Shown here piece by piece: positions 32,589 through 41,205 of a stretch of DNA of 64,000 bases. Source of the stretch: Pseudomonas flexibilis (lineage in GTDB: Bacteria > Pseudomonadota > Gammaproteobacteria > Pseudomonadales > Pseudomonadaceae); assembly GCF_000802425.1 (NCBI RefSeq), contig NZ_JRUD01000003.1:124001-188000 (forward strand), given 5' to 3'. Below the pieces are notes generated by a model. The model saw nothing but the letters and a program-made list of their open reading frames with translations, was not told where the DNA came from and did not search any database. The number at the start of each line of letters is the position of its first letter. Within the stretch, counting starts at the first letter, position 1. The translations under genes and the position numbers were made by a program.

Positions 32589-33110
32589 CTACAGGCTGGC
32601 GACCAGCGTCTGCTGGTCGTCGTTGAAATCCACCAGGGCCATATGCAGGCGCACCGGGGTGATGGTTACAAAGTCGTAGCGGCGGCAGGTGCGGCCGTAT
32701 TGCTGCACCAGGACGCGCAGCAGCTCGGGATTGGCGGATAGCTGGCCGTCGCTCAGGTGCAGCAGCACGACATCCCAATCGCGTCCGTCAATGCGTTCCT
32801 CGATATCGACGTAGCCGATGCCGAGGCGCTGCAGCACCCGCTTGAGCCCGGCTGTAGTGCCTGCGTCCAGAGAGTTGATGAAGGCGTGCTTGACCCGCAG
32901 GCGGTAGAGGTTTTCGGGCTCGCCGTTGAAACGGGTGATGTCGCGCTGCCAGGCCAATAGATCGAGGATGGTTGGGTGGCAGGTGTCGGGATCGATCTGT
33001 TGCAGTGGCCACTGCAACCAGCCCTGCGCCCGGGTCCACCAGGCTTCGGCCGCGCGTCGCAGCTTCGAGATCTCCGGGCCGCTCAGCCACACCGGCAGAT
33101 CAATTTTCAT
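32589..33110 (-). CDS. Phage tail protein I-like (baseplate)
   Basis: A 173-residue protein: LQQIDPDTCHPTILDLLAWQRDITRF and LKRVLQRLGIGYVDIEERIDG match the P2 gpI/TIGR01634-type baseplate family. The gene lies between J and the fibre, as in P2. The start at 33110 overlaps the end of gene J. Confidence 0.8.
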   Translation of the reverse strand: MKIDLPVWLSGPEISKLRRAAEAWWTRAQGWLQWPLQQIDPDTCHPTILDLLAWQRDITRFNGEPENLYRLRVKHAFINSLDAGTTAGLKRVLQRLGIGYVDIEERIDGRDWDVVLLHLSDGQLSANPELLRVLVQQYGRTCRRYDFVTITPVRLHMALVDFNDDQQTLVASL

Positions 33111-34278
33111 TGGCGAACTCCACAACCAGCATCCTGATGCGCGGGATGGCCAGGGCGGACACGATGTCGTCGGTGGCGAACTTCAGCGAGGCAATGCGCG
33201 GGAACTGGGCGTGCAGCTCCTCAGTCAGCCGGCTGAAACTGAAGCGGGAATTCGGGTAGGTAAGGGTTGGCTGGTAGTCGTGGGCGCTGCTTTCGCGGAA
33301 GGCCGCGCGGATGAACTGCTCGATGCCGCCACGCAGCTCCATGCGTTGCAGCTCGGTCAGGTTCTGCACCGGCCATACTTGCAGGGCGATGTCATGCAAC
33401 GTCTCGGGCATGGTCATCGCTTGCATGTCGTCGCCCAGCCCGTGGTTGCCGGAATCGCGAATGTGGGCATTAATCTGCTGCAGGTAGGCTGCGGCCGGGG
33501 CGTTCGCTTCGAACAGCACATAAGCCGTGGCGCTGCCTGGGCCACGCGGTGCGCTGTGGTCGAAGAAGATGCCGTCCGCGCGCACGCCCGGGAAAGAGGC
33601 AATCATGGCGCGGTACACCGCGTCGGTGTGCCATTGGTTCACGGCGCTGAATTGGTTGCGCACTCGCAGGCGCAGTTCGTCATCCGGTTCGGCGTCGGCG
33701 CCCGGCTTGGCCAGCCATCCATCCGTGTTGATTACCAAGGTGATGCCTGGTACCGGTGCCGGCAGGATCGAGTAATAGCCCGGGGCGAGGTTGTGCCCGC
33801 TTCCAGCTTCTGTGGCCACCACCGGGATCTCTAGTTGGACCTGGCCGTCAGCGAACGTGCGCGACTCGCGCGTGACCAGCTCGTACACCCGGCCGTTGAT
33901 GCTGGGCGACTGCACGCGGGTTCCGGCCGCGACTTCCAGCGTGCCGCTGCTGCCGGCCCGGCTGAACAGCAGCGTGCCCTGTGCCTTGGCGGCGGCCTTG
34001 CGTTCGATGTCGTAGGCCCAGGCCAGCATATCCAGCCAGGCACCCGTGGCGGTCTTTACAAACAGGTTCGGCAGCAGCGTGTTGCTGACAAAGCCCAGCA
34101 TCCATAGCACCGGCTTGGTGACCAGGGCGGTGATGATGCGCCAGAACGGCGACCAGGCGCTGGTGTTGCTCAGGGTGCTGCCTTGGGCCTTCACTTCCTT
34201 TTCCCACTCGGCGCGCAGTTCGGCGTCGGTGGTGGGAATGCCTGCGTCGCGCAGCACCTGGTTGAAATCAACGCTCAC
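33100..34278 (-). CDS. Baseplate J-like protein
   Basis: A 392-residue baseplate wedge protein. The core has GTRVQSPSINGRVYELVT, IPVVATEAGSGHNLAPG and DDELRLRVRNQFSAVNQWHTDAVYRAMI, clear baseplate J (PF04865) features. It starts 4 bp inside the preceding gene. Confidence 0.9.
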   Translation of the reverse strand: MSVDFNQVLRDAGIPTTDAELRAEWEKEVKAQGSTLSNTSAWSPFWRIITALVTKPVLWMLGFVSNTLLPNLFVKTATGAWLDMLAWAYDIERKAAAKAQGTLLFSRAGSSGTLEVAAGTRVQSPSINGRVYELVTRESRTFADGQVQLEIPVVATEAGSGHNLAPGYYSILPAPVPGITLVINTDGWLAKPGADAEPDDELRLRVRNQFSAVNQWHTDAVYRAMIASFPGVRADGIFFDHSAPRGPGSATAYVLFEANAPAAAYLQQINAHIRDSGNHGLGDDMQAMTMPETLHDIALQVWPVQNLTELQRMELRGGIEQFIRAAFRESSAHDYQPTLTYPNSRFSFSRLTEELHAQFPRIASLKFATDDIVSALAIPRIRMLVVEFANEN

Positions 34279-34586
34279 AGTGTTACCTCGATAGGTCCGA
34301 AATCAACGGTGCGCGCGGTGACCAGGTAGAGGCCGCCCTCGCGCTCCATAATCTCCGCTGTACCCGGTACCAGGCGCACGTCAGCCTCCAGCAGCAGCTC
34401 CATCTGCGACAGGCAGTCTCGCCGGCGAAAGCGGTCGCGCTCGGCCACCAGCTTCACCATCAGCCCGCTGTCGCGGAGCATGTGGACGATGTCCTGAGCG
34501 ATGCTGGCCCGGCCGTCCACCAGTTGCGGCAGGCTGCCGGCATCAAGCACCAGGTCGTTGCCCTGAATCAGAAGGTCGACGTACAT
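34275..34586 (-). CDS. DUF2590-family tail protein (gpW-like)
   Basis: A 103-residue protein: MYVDLLIQGNDLVLDAGSLPQLVDGRASIAQDIVHMLRDSG is the DUF2590 pattern seen before gene J in HP1-like phages, a probable gp25/W-type baseplate component. It overlaps J and shares one base with the tape-measure end. Confidence 0.75.
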   Translation of the reverse strand: MYVDLLIQGNDLVLDAGSLPQLVDGRASIAQDIVHMLRDSGLMVKLVAERDRFRRRDCLSQMELLLEADVRLVPGTAEIMEREGGLYLVTARTVDFGPIEVTL

Positions 34587-37039
34587 CAGCCCACCGCCAT
34601 GCTGAGCATTTGTTCCAGGGCCAAGGGGCTCATTTCCTTGCCTGTATGGATCTCCACCCGCTCGACGTGGGTGCCCTTGCTCTGGTTGTTGGTGGTGTTC
34701 TGGATGCTGCTGAGCAAGCCGCCTTTGGGTACGGCTGTGGGCCGCTCAGGCGACAGGCTGGCTGGCTGTTCCGATTCCAGCGCACCCATGGAGGGCTCCA
34801 TTTGCAGAGCCGCTGCCGGTATTTCCGGTACCGCCGGCAGCGGGTCGATAGCGGTGCCGATACGCAGGGTGGCCTCCGGCAGTTGCGGCGCCGCGAATGC
34901 ACCCATGGCGGGCTCGACCTGGATGACCTGCGCGGGCATGTCCGGTACTGCCGGCAGCGGGCCGATGGCCGTGGTGATGCCGAGGGTGGTTTCCGGCAGC
35001 GTCGGCGCTGCGAGCGCACCCATGGTCGGCTCGATCGGGAGGGCCTGCGCTGGCATGTCCGGTGCTGCCGGCAGCGGGTCGATGGCTGTGGCGATGCCGA
35101 GGGTGGTTTCCGGCAGCGCCGGCGCCGCGAGTGCGCCCATGGCGGGCTCGATGTTTAGTGCCTGCGCCGGCATTTCCGGTACCGCCGGCAGCGGGTCGAT
35201 GGCGGTGCCGATACCCAGGGTGGTCTCCGGCAGTTGCGGCGCCGCGAATGCACCCATGGCGGGCTCGACCTGGAGGACCTGCGCGGGCATCTCCGGAATT
35301 GCAGACAGCGGATCGATGTCCGGCGCGAGGACGCTTTCCCCGGGTTGAGGCTGGGTCAGATCCGCGCCGGGGATCTTTGGAGCTCCACCGAAACTCGTGT
35401 CGATGTTCACGCCCGGGATCTTATTGAGCAGGCCAATCAGGCCTTTGATGGCATCGCCCAGCAGCGCGAAAGGGGAAATGTTGGTGAGCGCCCAGACGAA
35501 GCCGTCCCAGATCGCTTTGGCAGCGGTGGTGACCGCCTCCAGTTGCAGTAACCAGGCCACGAATTGAATGCCGTAAGCGACGACGGCAACCAGCCCGTCC
35601 CATAGACCGCCCAGCAGCGCGCCGAACAGACGGAACAGCAGCACCACCGGCGTCAGCACAGTGATCAGGGCCTGGAACCAGGCAGTGTCGCCAAACGAGG
35701 CCACCAGTGAATCCCAGCGGCTGATCAGCCAAACAACCGCTGCCGCTACCGCGACGATGCCGATCACGATCCAGGTCAAAGGGTTGACAAGCAGGCCTGT
35801 CGAAAACGCAAGCCAGGCCGTCTTCGCCAAGGCCACGGCAAATGTCACAGCGCCGATCGCACCCGCCATTCCCAGCATCGCCAGAGCCACCAGACCAACC
35901 GCGCGGGTAATGTTGGGGAACAGTCCGGTCCAGCGGGTAACAGTGGAGGCAATGCCTGTCAGCCGCTCCATCAGCGGCGTCAGGATCGGCATCAGCGCCT
36001 GGCCTATGGCGATGCGCAGTGCCTGAACCGCCGCGGCGAACTGCTGCCATGGATCGACCATGCCCTTGGCCATCTGCTCAGCCGCTTCCAGCCCGCGCAC
36101 CTGGCCCAGCTTGTCCATGCCGTTGCGCAGCCGGTCGGTATCGCCCATCAGACGAGTCAGCAGCATCGCCGCCTCACCGCCAAATGCTTGCGCCAGTGAG
36201 TCGGAGTTCGCCGCCACGCTCAGGTCGCCGAAGCGGCCCTTGAGCTGTTCGACGATGTCCAGCATTGGTAGCAGCCGGCCGGTGCTGTCGGTGAATGACA
36301 TGCCCAGGGTTTCCGAGGCGGCGCCCACGTTCTCGAAAAACGCCTTGTAGGCCCCGCCGGCGGTACCGGCGTCCATGGTGCTGGCAGCCGTACCCAGCAC
36401 GGCCATCTGCTCGGCCAGCGACACGCCTGCCGTGCTGGCCAGCCCGCCGGCCGCGTTGAAGGCTTCGCCGATCTGCTCGCCGCTGGTGCGGAACAGCTGC
36501 ACCGCGAGCGCGGTCTGGCCGGCCAGCGCGTTGACCCAGGCGCCTTTGCCCATGGCATCGGCCTGGTTCTTGTGCAGGTTGTACATGGTGCCGACGTAGC
36601 TGGTCATGGTGGCCGCATCGGCCTTGGTGGCCTTGGCCAGCACGTTGGAGGCATGGGTGAAGGTGGCCAACTGGCTGCCGGTCAGTCCCTTGATGGCCCC
36701 CTCGACCTGGTAGGCCGAGGCGACGAATGCCTGGGCGTTCTCGCCATAGGCCACCGAGAACGCCAGCGCCTTTTTGTTGAGCGCGTCCAGGGCGTCCTCG
36801 GCAACGCCAAGCGATCGCACGTCCGCCAGCGCACGGTTCATCTCCAAGGCAGGTTGCATCGCTTCGGTGATGGCCACGCCGGCGCCCACCATCCCGGCTA
36901 GGCCTACGCCCATCTGGGTGATGTTCTGCTGGCCTTTTTCGGCCAGTTCGCTGAAACCCATCTTCACCTTGGCCAACGGGGCGCTGACCATGTCGTTGAG
37001 GTGCAGGATGAAGTCCAGCCTGGTGCTGCGATCTGCCAT
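34586..37039 (-). CDS. Tail tape-measure protein
   Basis: An 817-residue tape measure (TIGR01760-type): LDFILHLNDMVSAPLAKVK, LAEQMAVLGTAASTMDAGTAGGAYKAFF, then large hydrophobic helices at about 370-540 (LVALAMLGMAGAIGAVTF, IVIGIVAVAAAVVWLIS). The C-terminal third carries five Pro/Ala-rich repeats of 39 residues before a conserved end. It sets tail length and forms the DNA channel. Confidence 0.9.
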   Translation of the reverse strand: MADRSTRLDFILHLNDMVSAPLAKVKMGFSELAEKGQQNITQMGVGLAGMVGAGVAITEAMQPALEMNRALADVRSLGVAEDALDALNKKALAFSVAYGENAQAFVASAYQVEGAIKGLTGSQLATFTHASNVLAKATKADAATMTSYVGTMYNLHKNQADAMGKGAWVNALAGQTALAVQLFRTSGEQIGEAFNAAGGLASTAGVSLAEQMAVLGTAASTMDAGTAGGAYKAFFENVGAASETLGMSFTDSTGRLLPMLDIVEQLKGRFGDLSVAANSDSLAQAFGGEAAMLLTRLMGDTDRLRNGMDKLGQVRGLEAAEQMAKGMVDPWQQFAAAVQALRIAIGQALMPILTPLMERLTGIASTVTRWTGLFPNITRAVGLVALAMLGMAGAIGAVTFAVALAKTAWLAFSTGLLVNPLTWIVIGIVAVAAAVVWLISRWDSLVASFGDTAWFQALITVLTPVVLLFRLFGALLGGLWDGLVAVVAYGIQFVAWLLQLEAVTTAAKAIWDGFVWALTNISPFALLGDAIKGLIGLLNKIPGVNIDTSFGGAPKIPGADLTQPQPGESVLAPDIDPLSAIPEMPAQVLQVEPAMGAFAAPQLPETTLGIGTAIDPLPAVPEMPAQALNIEPAMGALAAPALPETTLGIATAIDPLPAAPDMPAQALPIEPTMGALAAPTLPETTLGITTAIGPLPAVPDMPAQVIQVEPAMGAFAAPQLPEATLRIGTAIDPLPAVPEIPAAALQMEPSMGALESEQPASLSPERPTAVPKGGLLSSIQNTTNNQSKGTHVERVEIHTGKEMSPLALEQMLSMAVG
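34790..35300. repeat. 117-bp tandem repeats in the tape-measure gene
   Basis: A unit encoding about 39 residues (PEMPAQ..EPAMGA..LPETTLGI..AIDPLPAV) recurs five times with phase positions near 34,794, 34,911, 35,028, 35,145 and 35,262, exactly 117 bp apart; the outermost copy is degenerate. Confidence 0.9.
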
Positions 37040-37045
37040 CGGTTC

Positions 37046-37497
37046 CTACCCGTTCAGCGCCCTGGCGATGCCGTTGGCCACGGCATACTCCATGCGCTTC
37101 CAGTACTCTTCTTCCAGCCACTTGGCGGTGCCCATGTTTTCCACGGTGGGCTGCTGGCCGGGTAGCCAGCGAGTGGTCAGTGCCACCAGCTGGCTCAGCC
37201 CGCTTTCGCTCAGTCGTTCAGCGTGGGCGAGGGCTTTTTTACGGTGATCTCAACGTCCGGGCTGTACTCCTCCAGGAGCGCGCCGGCCAGTTGCATGGCC
37301 AGTACGGGGTTCTTCAGCAGGCCCTTGAGGGGGGCGCGCTGGTCCTGATGCACGGTGTTGCTCAGCAGGTTGGTGGCCGGAGCGACCTTGCTGGTCTGGG
37401 TGATGCTGTTGAAGTACTTGGTGACGTCGGCGGCATCCACGGTGAATTGGAAGTCGGCGTCGCCCACGGTCAGGGTGATTTCGCGGCGTTCGGTCAT
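37046..37497 (-). CDS. Tail assembly chaperone gpE/E', extended by -1 programmed frameshift
   Basis: The short form (gpE, 37210-37497, 95 residues) starts MTERREITLTVGDADFQF and ends KKPSPTLND. At 37,240-37,234 the coding strand reads A-AAA-AAG in the zero frame, the classic -1 slippery heptamer. A -1 shift continues as KKALAHAERLSESGLSQLVA through PTVENMGTAKWLEEEYWKRM to a TAG at 37,046-37,048, giving a fused product of about 150 residues. Two-product chaperones before the tape measure are conserved in P2 and lambda-like phages. Confidence 0.85.
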
Positions 37498-37988
37498 GGG
37501 GTATTCCTCGGGTCGGTGATGTGAAAAGCGGTGCACAGGCGTGCATAGTCCTGCAGGCCGAGGATCATCTGGCGGCTCAGCGCGAGCTCGTCGCGGAGGG
37601 CGAGATAATCCTGTCGAGCCTGGGCAGTGAGTTCGGGGGTTCCTGCATCAGCCACGCCGGCGGCGCCGGCAGGCTGGCAGGTGGCGTTGACGAGCAGCCG
37701 CTGCTGGCCAGCAGCAACAGCAGCGCGCAGACGGTCGTTTTCGGCCTTGGCATGGGTCAGTTCCCGGGTGTGTTGGTTGTCCAGCGCGGCAGCCTCGGCC
37801 GCGAGGGCGCGCTGCAGGCGCAGGGTTTCGGCCAGGCTGGCGGCACGGGCCGTGGCCTGCTGGTGTTTTTCCTGGGCGGCGCCCAGCGCGGCGCTCTTCG
37901 AGCCGTAGGCGGCGTGCAAGCTGTACAGCGCCAGGGCCAGCGCAGCGCAGAGGATGGCCAGGACCCGGGTCACAACCCCACCTCGCAC
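37494..37988 (-). CDS. i-spanin (Rz-like)
   Basis: A 164-residue protein with an N-terminal signal-anchor (RVLAILCAALALALYSLHAAYG) and a long periplasmic coiled coil (about 30-105). It sits directly after the endolysin gene, overlapping it by 19 bp, and contains the Rz1 gene in another frame. It acts with Rz1 to fuse inner and outer membranes at lysis. Confidence 0.85.
   Translation of the reverse strand: MRGGVVTRVLAILCAALALALYSLHAAYGSKSAALGAAQEKHQQATARAASLAETLRLQRALAAEAAALDNQHTRELTHAKAENDRLRAAVAAGQQRLLVNATCQPAGAAGVADAGTPELTAQARQDYLALRDELALSRQMILGLQDYARLCTAFHITDPRNTP
37577..37753 (-). CDS. o-spanin lipoprotein (Rz1-like), embedded in Rz
   Basis: A 58-residue frame wholly inside the Rz gene in a different frame: MPRPKTTVCALLLLLASSGC with lipobox ASSGC, then a proline-rich stretch (TPPASLPAPPAWLMQEPPN). 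Size, lipobox, prolines and nesting are all typical of Rz1. It would be lipidated and face Rz across the periplasm. Confidence 0.85.
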   Translation of the reverse strand: MPRPKTTVCALLLLLASSGCSSTPPASLPAPPAWLMQEPPNSLPRLDRIISPSATSSR

Positions 37989-38437
37989 AGCTCCCGCTCA
38001 GCAGCTCGCCGGCGCACCAGGCCGGCCAGCTCGCGGCCACCGGCGAACACCCAGCGGCTCAGCTCGGCGCAGGCACCGGCCACGTCGCCCGCATTGAGCA
38101 GGCGCAGCAGGGTGGAGCGAGCAAACGCGCCGGCGCCGACGTTGTAGGTGAACGAGGCCAGGGCGGCCCGGCGGGTGTCCGGCTGCGGGTGCAGGGTGTG
38201 GCGGTCCACGGCGGCCAGCGCCGCACCCAGCTCACCAGCCAGCAGCGCATCGCATTCGGCGTCGGTGGCGGTCTGGCCCAGGCTCACGCCTGCGGTGATG
38301 CCGTCGCAGAGGGTGGGGATGCCCACCGGGTCCAGGTACGCAACCAGGCTGCGTCCCTCGAACCAGGTCACCAGCGCACCGGCCATGCCCATGGCACCGG
38401 CCAGGGCGCCGGCGGCGATCTTCGTGCGCAGGCTCAT
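37970..38437 (-). CDS. SAR endolysin (glycoside hydrolase 24 lysozyme)
   Basis: A 155-residue lysozyme. The N-terminus is a weakly hydrophobic Ala/Gly helix (about 7-24) typical of a signal-arrest-release anchor. The catalytic triad E27-x8-D36-x5-T42 is intact (FEGRSLVAYLDPVGIPT). It also has ALASFTYNVGAGAF. The enzyme is exported by Sec, held inactive in the membrane and released when the membrane is depolarised. The start at 38437 overlaps the upstream gene. Confidence 0.9.
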   Translation of the reverse strand: MSLRTKIAAGALAGAMGMAGALVTWFEGRSLVAYLDPVGIPTLCDGITAGVSLGQTATDAECDALLAGELGAALAAVDRHTLHPQPDTRRAALASFTYNVGAGAFARSTLLRLLNAGDVAGACAELSRWVFAGGRELAGLVRRRAAERELCEVGL

Positions 38438-38739
38438 GGCACAAATACCCGCAGCAAAGTTGGGCCGACCATTTGCAGGATCGCCCACAGCGTACTGGCG
38501 ATGGCCAGTGCCCAGGTGATCTTGCGGCCGATGCCGGTTACTACATCGGTTAACGCCTGCTGCCCTTCGTTGAGCTGAGCCAACTGGCCGGACATATGCT
38601 CGAACTGCTGCTCCAACTTTGTCACGCGCGTCGGCACTGACTCGTGACGGTGCTCGATCTGGTGCAGTCGATGCTGGACGACAGCGAGATCACGCTCGAT
38701 GGACCCCAGGCGGGCTTCAGGTGCGGTTGCAGTGCTCAT
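38434..38739 (-). CDS. Holin-like/XhlA-type membrane protein
   Basis: A 101-residue protein: N-terminal coiled coil (SIERDLAVVQHRLHQIEHRHE) and one C-terminal transmembrane helix (ITWALAIASTLWAILQMVG). Its place immediately before the endolysin suggests a holin or pinholin function, as in XhlA-like proteins. Overlaps both neighbours by 4 bp. Confidence 0.6.
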   Translation of the reverse strand: MSTATAPEARLGSIERDLAVVQHRLHQIEHRHESVPTRVTKLEQQFEHMSGQLAQLNEGQQALTDVVTGIGRKITWALAIASTLWAILQMVGPTLLRVFVP

Positions 38740-38951
38740 CGTTGAGCCTCGAACTTCTCGAAAAGGGTTTGGCACGGCACGCAGCGGATGACGCCGCCGA
38801 ACGCCTGGCGCTCGGCGGGGATCGGTTCGTCGCAGGTCAGGCAGGTTTCCCGGCTCGGCAGGTCCGTGCGGGCGCGGCGCAGCGCCGCCTCCAGAGCCTG
38901 CGCGCGGTCCCGCTCCTCGTAAGCCTGGGCGCGATCGAACCAGTCGGCCAT
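38736..38951 (-). CDS. TraR/DksA-type zinc-finger protein
   Basis: A 71-residue protein with an N-terminal helix (RAQAYEERDRAQALEAALRRA) and a four-Cys zinc finger (CLTCDEPIP ... RCVPC). Short TraR-like proteins are common in P2-like tails; some bind RNA polymerase in the secondary channel like DksA. Confidence 0.85.
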   Translation of the reverse strand: MADWFDRAQAYEERDRAQALEAALRRARTDLPSRETCLTCDEPIPAERQAFGGVIRCVPCQTLFEKFEAQR

Positions 38952-39400
38952 CAGCGCAGGCCCTCGATCTCGGTGGCATCCAGGTAGGGCACGCCGTTGA
39001 TGCGGATGAAGTCCGGACTGGTGACGTCGAACGGCACCTTGTGCTTGGTCTTCTCGCCACCCTTGGAGTCGATGTTCAGCAAGCTGGAAACCTTCAACTT
39101 GCAGCCGAAGGCCTCGACGCGCATTTCCTCAGTGCCAGCCTTGGCGAAGAACACCACGTCGGCCGGGTCCAGCTTGCGGAAGCTGCCGGCGCGGCCGGCG
39201 GCCTCGATCAGCAGGGCAAAGTTGTTGCTGTCCAGCTCGAACTCGCCGCTGGCCGAGACGTCGCCGTCCACATGGCCATTGGGCACGCCACGGTCCTGGG
39301 CCACGGCGCTGTTGTCGGTGATGTCGAGCGTGCAGGTCTCCACATGGATCTGCAGGTCGCTCAGGGTGATGTCGAAGTTCTTACCGCCAATGCGCGACAT
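38951..39400 (-). CDS. Tail tube protein (DUF2597)
   Basis: A 149-residue protein: MSRIGGKNFDITLSDLQIHV and GHVDGDVSASGEFELDSNNF match the DUF2597 tail-tube family of HP1/K139-like phages. It follows the sheath gene by 3 bp. It forms the inner tube of the contractile tail. Confidence 0.8.
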   Translation of the reverse strand: MSRIGGKNFDITLSDLQIHVETCTLDITDNSAVAQDRGVPNGHVDGDVSASGEFELDSNNFALLIEAAGRAGSFRKLDPADVVFFAKAGTEEMRVEAFGCKLKVSSLLNIDSKGGEKTKHKVPFDVTSPDFIRINGVPYLDATEIEGLR

Positions 39401-39403
39401 GGC

Positions 39404-40513
39404 TTATTGCTCCTCGGTGGAAAGGTCCAGGGCGATGTTCGCCGTCAGGTCCTTCGGGCAGTTGTAGGGGCGCACCTTGATGTAGGCCTCGACCTTGGTC
39501 TTGCTCATCCACACCAGCTCGATGTCGCCATCCTTGGGCGGCTCGATGTCACCGGGGAACTGCAGGCCCATGAACAGCACGGAGCGGCCCATCTCGCGCA
39601 GCGGCTTCATCAGCGCGGACTTTGTGGCGGCCATGCTGTTGGGTGTGTTGTTGACGGCGCGGTTTGCCACGCGCTGGATCAGCAGCAGGCGCACGCGGCG
39701 GGCGGCCTTGTCGGCAATGCGCAGGTACTCAACCACCTGGAAGTCACTGCCCGGGGCATCCAGCATGTTGCCGTCGCCCCAGAACACGCCGGGGTAGTCC
39801 GGGTAGGTCTGCGGCACCGAAAAGCGCGCCTTGTCCAGCTCGGCCAGGGTTGCCGACGGCAGCGGTACGTCGTTGGCGTCGCTGGGTTCCGGGCCGAGGC
39901 CCATCACCGCGCCGGTGGCCACGCGCATCGGGCTGTCGGCGATGCTGACGGCGGCGTTGGCCAGGCGACCGGCCAGCACACCGAGGTTGTTGCCATGCAG
40001 TTGCGGCACCACCAGCACGCGCGGCGCGGCCAGGCCGTCAACGATGGCTTTCTGTTCGGCCAGATAGCCGGACCAATCCTGCAGCTCGGTGATGCCAGCG
40101 GTGGCGGCCATGAAGAACACACGACGGCCGTACTGGTTGCCGATGGCGATGGCCTTGTCGTGCATCGCGCTCAGCTCGGCGCCGGTGGTCACCGGGGTGG
40201 TGATCACGATGGCCTCGGGCGAGACCTTGCGCATCGCCTGGTCAACGGCTTCGTCCCAGTCGTCGATCAGGGCCAGCGGCAGCGCCGCGCAGGCCCAGCG
40301 ATCACCGCCGTTCTGGCGGGCGGCGATGATCTGGGTCTTGAGCTCGCTGGTTTGGACGCCCAGCTCAACGTCCAGGTCGCTGTCGGTATTGAGGGCCAGC
40401 ACCTTGCCGGTGTTCGCCGCGCCGGTGCCGATGAAAAGGAAATAGCGCTCAATCTCGCTCACGGCACCCTGGCCGAGGTTGAGGTTGTTCACGCTGACTT
40501 TGCCGAGTGCCAT
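39404..40513 (-). CDS. Contractile tail sheath protein (DUF2586)
   Basis: A 369-residue protein: MALGKVSVNNLNLGQGAVSE, GIRELQDW-type region ATAGITELQDWSGYLAEQKA, and a conserved C-terminal half (DFQVVEYLRIADKAARRVRL). This is the DUF2586 sheath family of HP1-like myophages. Confidence 0.85.
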   Translation of the reverse strand: MALGKVSVNNLNLGQGAVSEIERYFLFIGTGAANTGKVLALNTDSDLDVELGVQTSELKTQIIAARQNGGDRWACAALPLALIDDWDEAVDQAMRKVSPEAIVITTPVTTGAELSAMHDKAIAIGNQYGRRVFFMAATAGITELQDWSGYLAEQKAIVDGLAAPRVLVVPQLHGNNLGVLAGRLANAAVSIADSPMRVATGAVMGLGPEPSDANDVPLPSATLAELDKARFSVPQTYPDYPGVFWGDGNMLDAPGSDFQVVEYLRIADKAARRVRLLLIQRVANRAVNNTPNSMAATKSALMKPLREMGRSVLFMGLQFPGDIEPPKDGDIELVWMSKTKVEAYIKVRPYNCPKDLTANIALDLSTEEQ

Positions 40514-40524
40514 AGGGTGCCTCG

Positions 40525-41205
40525 TTAGCGGGGAGAGTTGAGGATTTGCTGCAGCACCTGGTTCACAAGGAGTCGGGTGTCGCGGTCGTGGTTAGCACCG
40601 AGGAACTGGCGTTTTGGCAGGGAGATTTCCCAGCTCTGGGCGCCGGAAGACTCGGCCTTGTCGTTCTGCAGAATGCGGATCAGTAAGCCCGCCTGCTGGT
40701 ACTGGACGTGTTCCACAATCCAGGCGGTGGAAGGCCGTACCAGACTCTTCTTGCCGGCCTGCCGCACCCTAAAACCCAGCCGGCGCAGGCGTTTTGCTTG
40801 CTTTTCCGTAGCGCCTTGGCCAGGGCGCACTTTGTTCCAGCGCCGCATCTGGGCCGCTGTCCGGCGCTCGCTGAGACCGTGGTGCTGTTGCGCGGCAATC
40901 CAGCGGGTCAAGCCGTTCCGCCAACCCAGGACGGCCTCGTCGGCATTGACGCGCGTCACCTGCAGCAGCTTGCCCAGGCCGGCCTCCATCTTCTTTTTGG
41001 CCTTGTCCGGGTTCTTGCGCGGTGCGAAGGGGCTGCCGTCGAGGTTCTTCTGATCGCGGATCCGTTGCCGGCTCATGGTCCGCACGCGCTTGGACACGTT
41101 GTTCAGCAGGCGCCGGCGGAGTTGCGGAGTCAGGTTCAGAAGTGCCAGTTGCTCGGCGATTCCCAGGTAGCCGCGGGCGTCCAGCTCGAAGGTGCTACGC
41201 GCCAT
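40525..41205 (-). CDS. Virion morphogenesis protein (gpS-like tail completion)
   Basis: A 226-residue basic protein: LNLTPQLRRRLLNNVSKRVRTMSRQRIRDQ and RTAAQMRRWNKVRPGQGATEKQAKRLRRLGF are typical of phage virion morphogenesis protein (PF05069). It overlaps gene R by 11 bp. Confidence 0.85.
   Translation of the reverse strand: MARSTFELDARGYLGIAEQLALLNLTPQLRRRLLNNVSKRVRTMSRQRIRDQKNLDGSPFAPRKNPDKAKKKMEAGLGKLLQVTRVNADEAVLGWRNGLTRWIAAQQHHGLSERRTAAQMRRWNKVRPGQGATEKQAKRLRRLGFRVRQAGKKSLVRPSTAWIVEHVQYQQAGLLIRILQNDKAESSGAQSWEISLPKRQFLGANHDRDTRLLVNQVLQQILNSPR

Noticed and set aside
34790-35300. CRISPR array
   Set aside because: The repeats are 117 bp, lie in frame in the tape-measure gene, and have no constant-repeat/variable-spacer structure. 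No cas genes are present.
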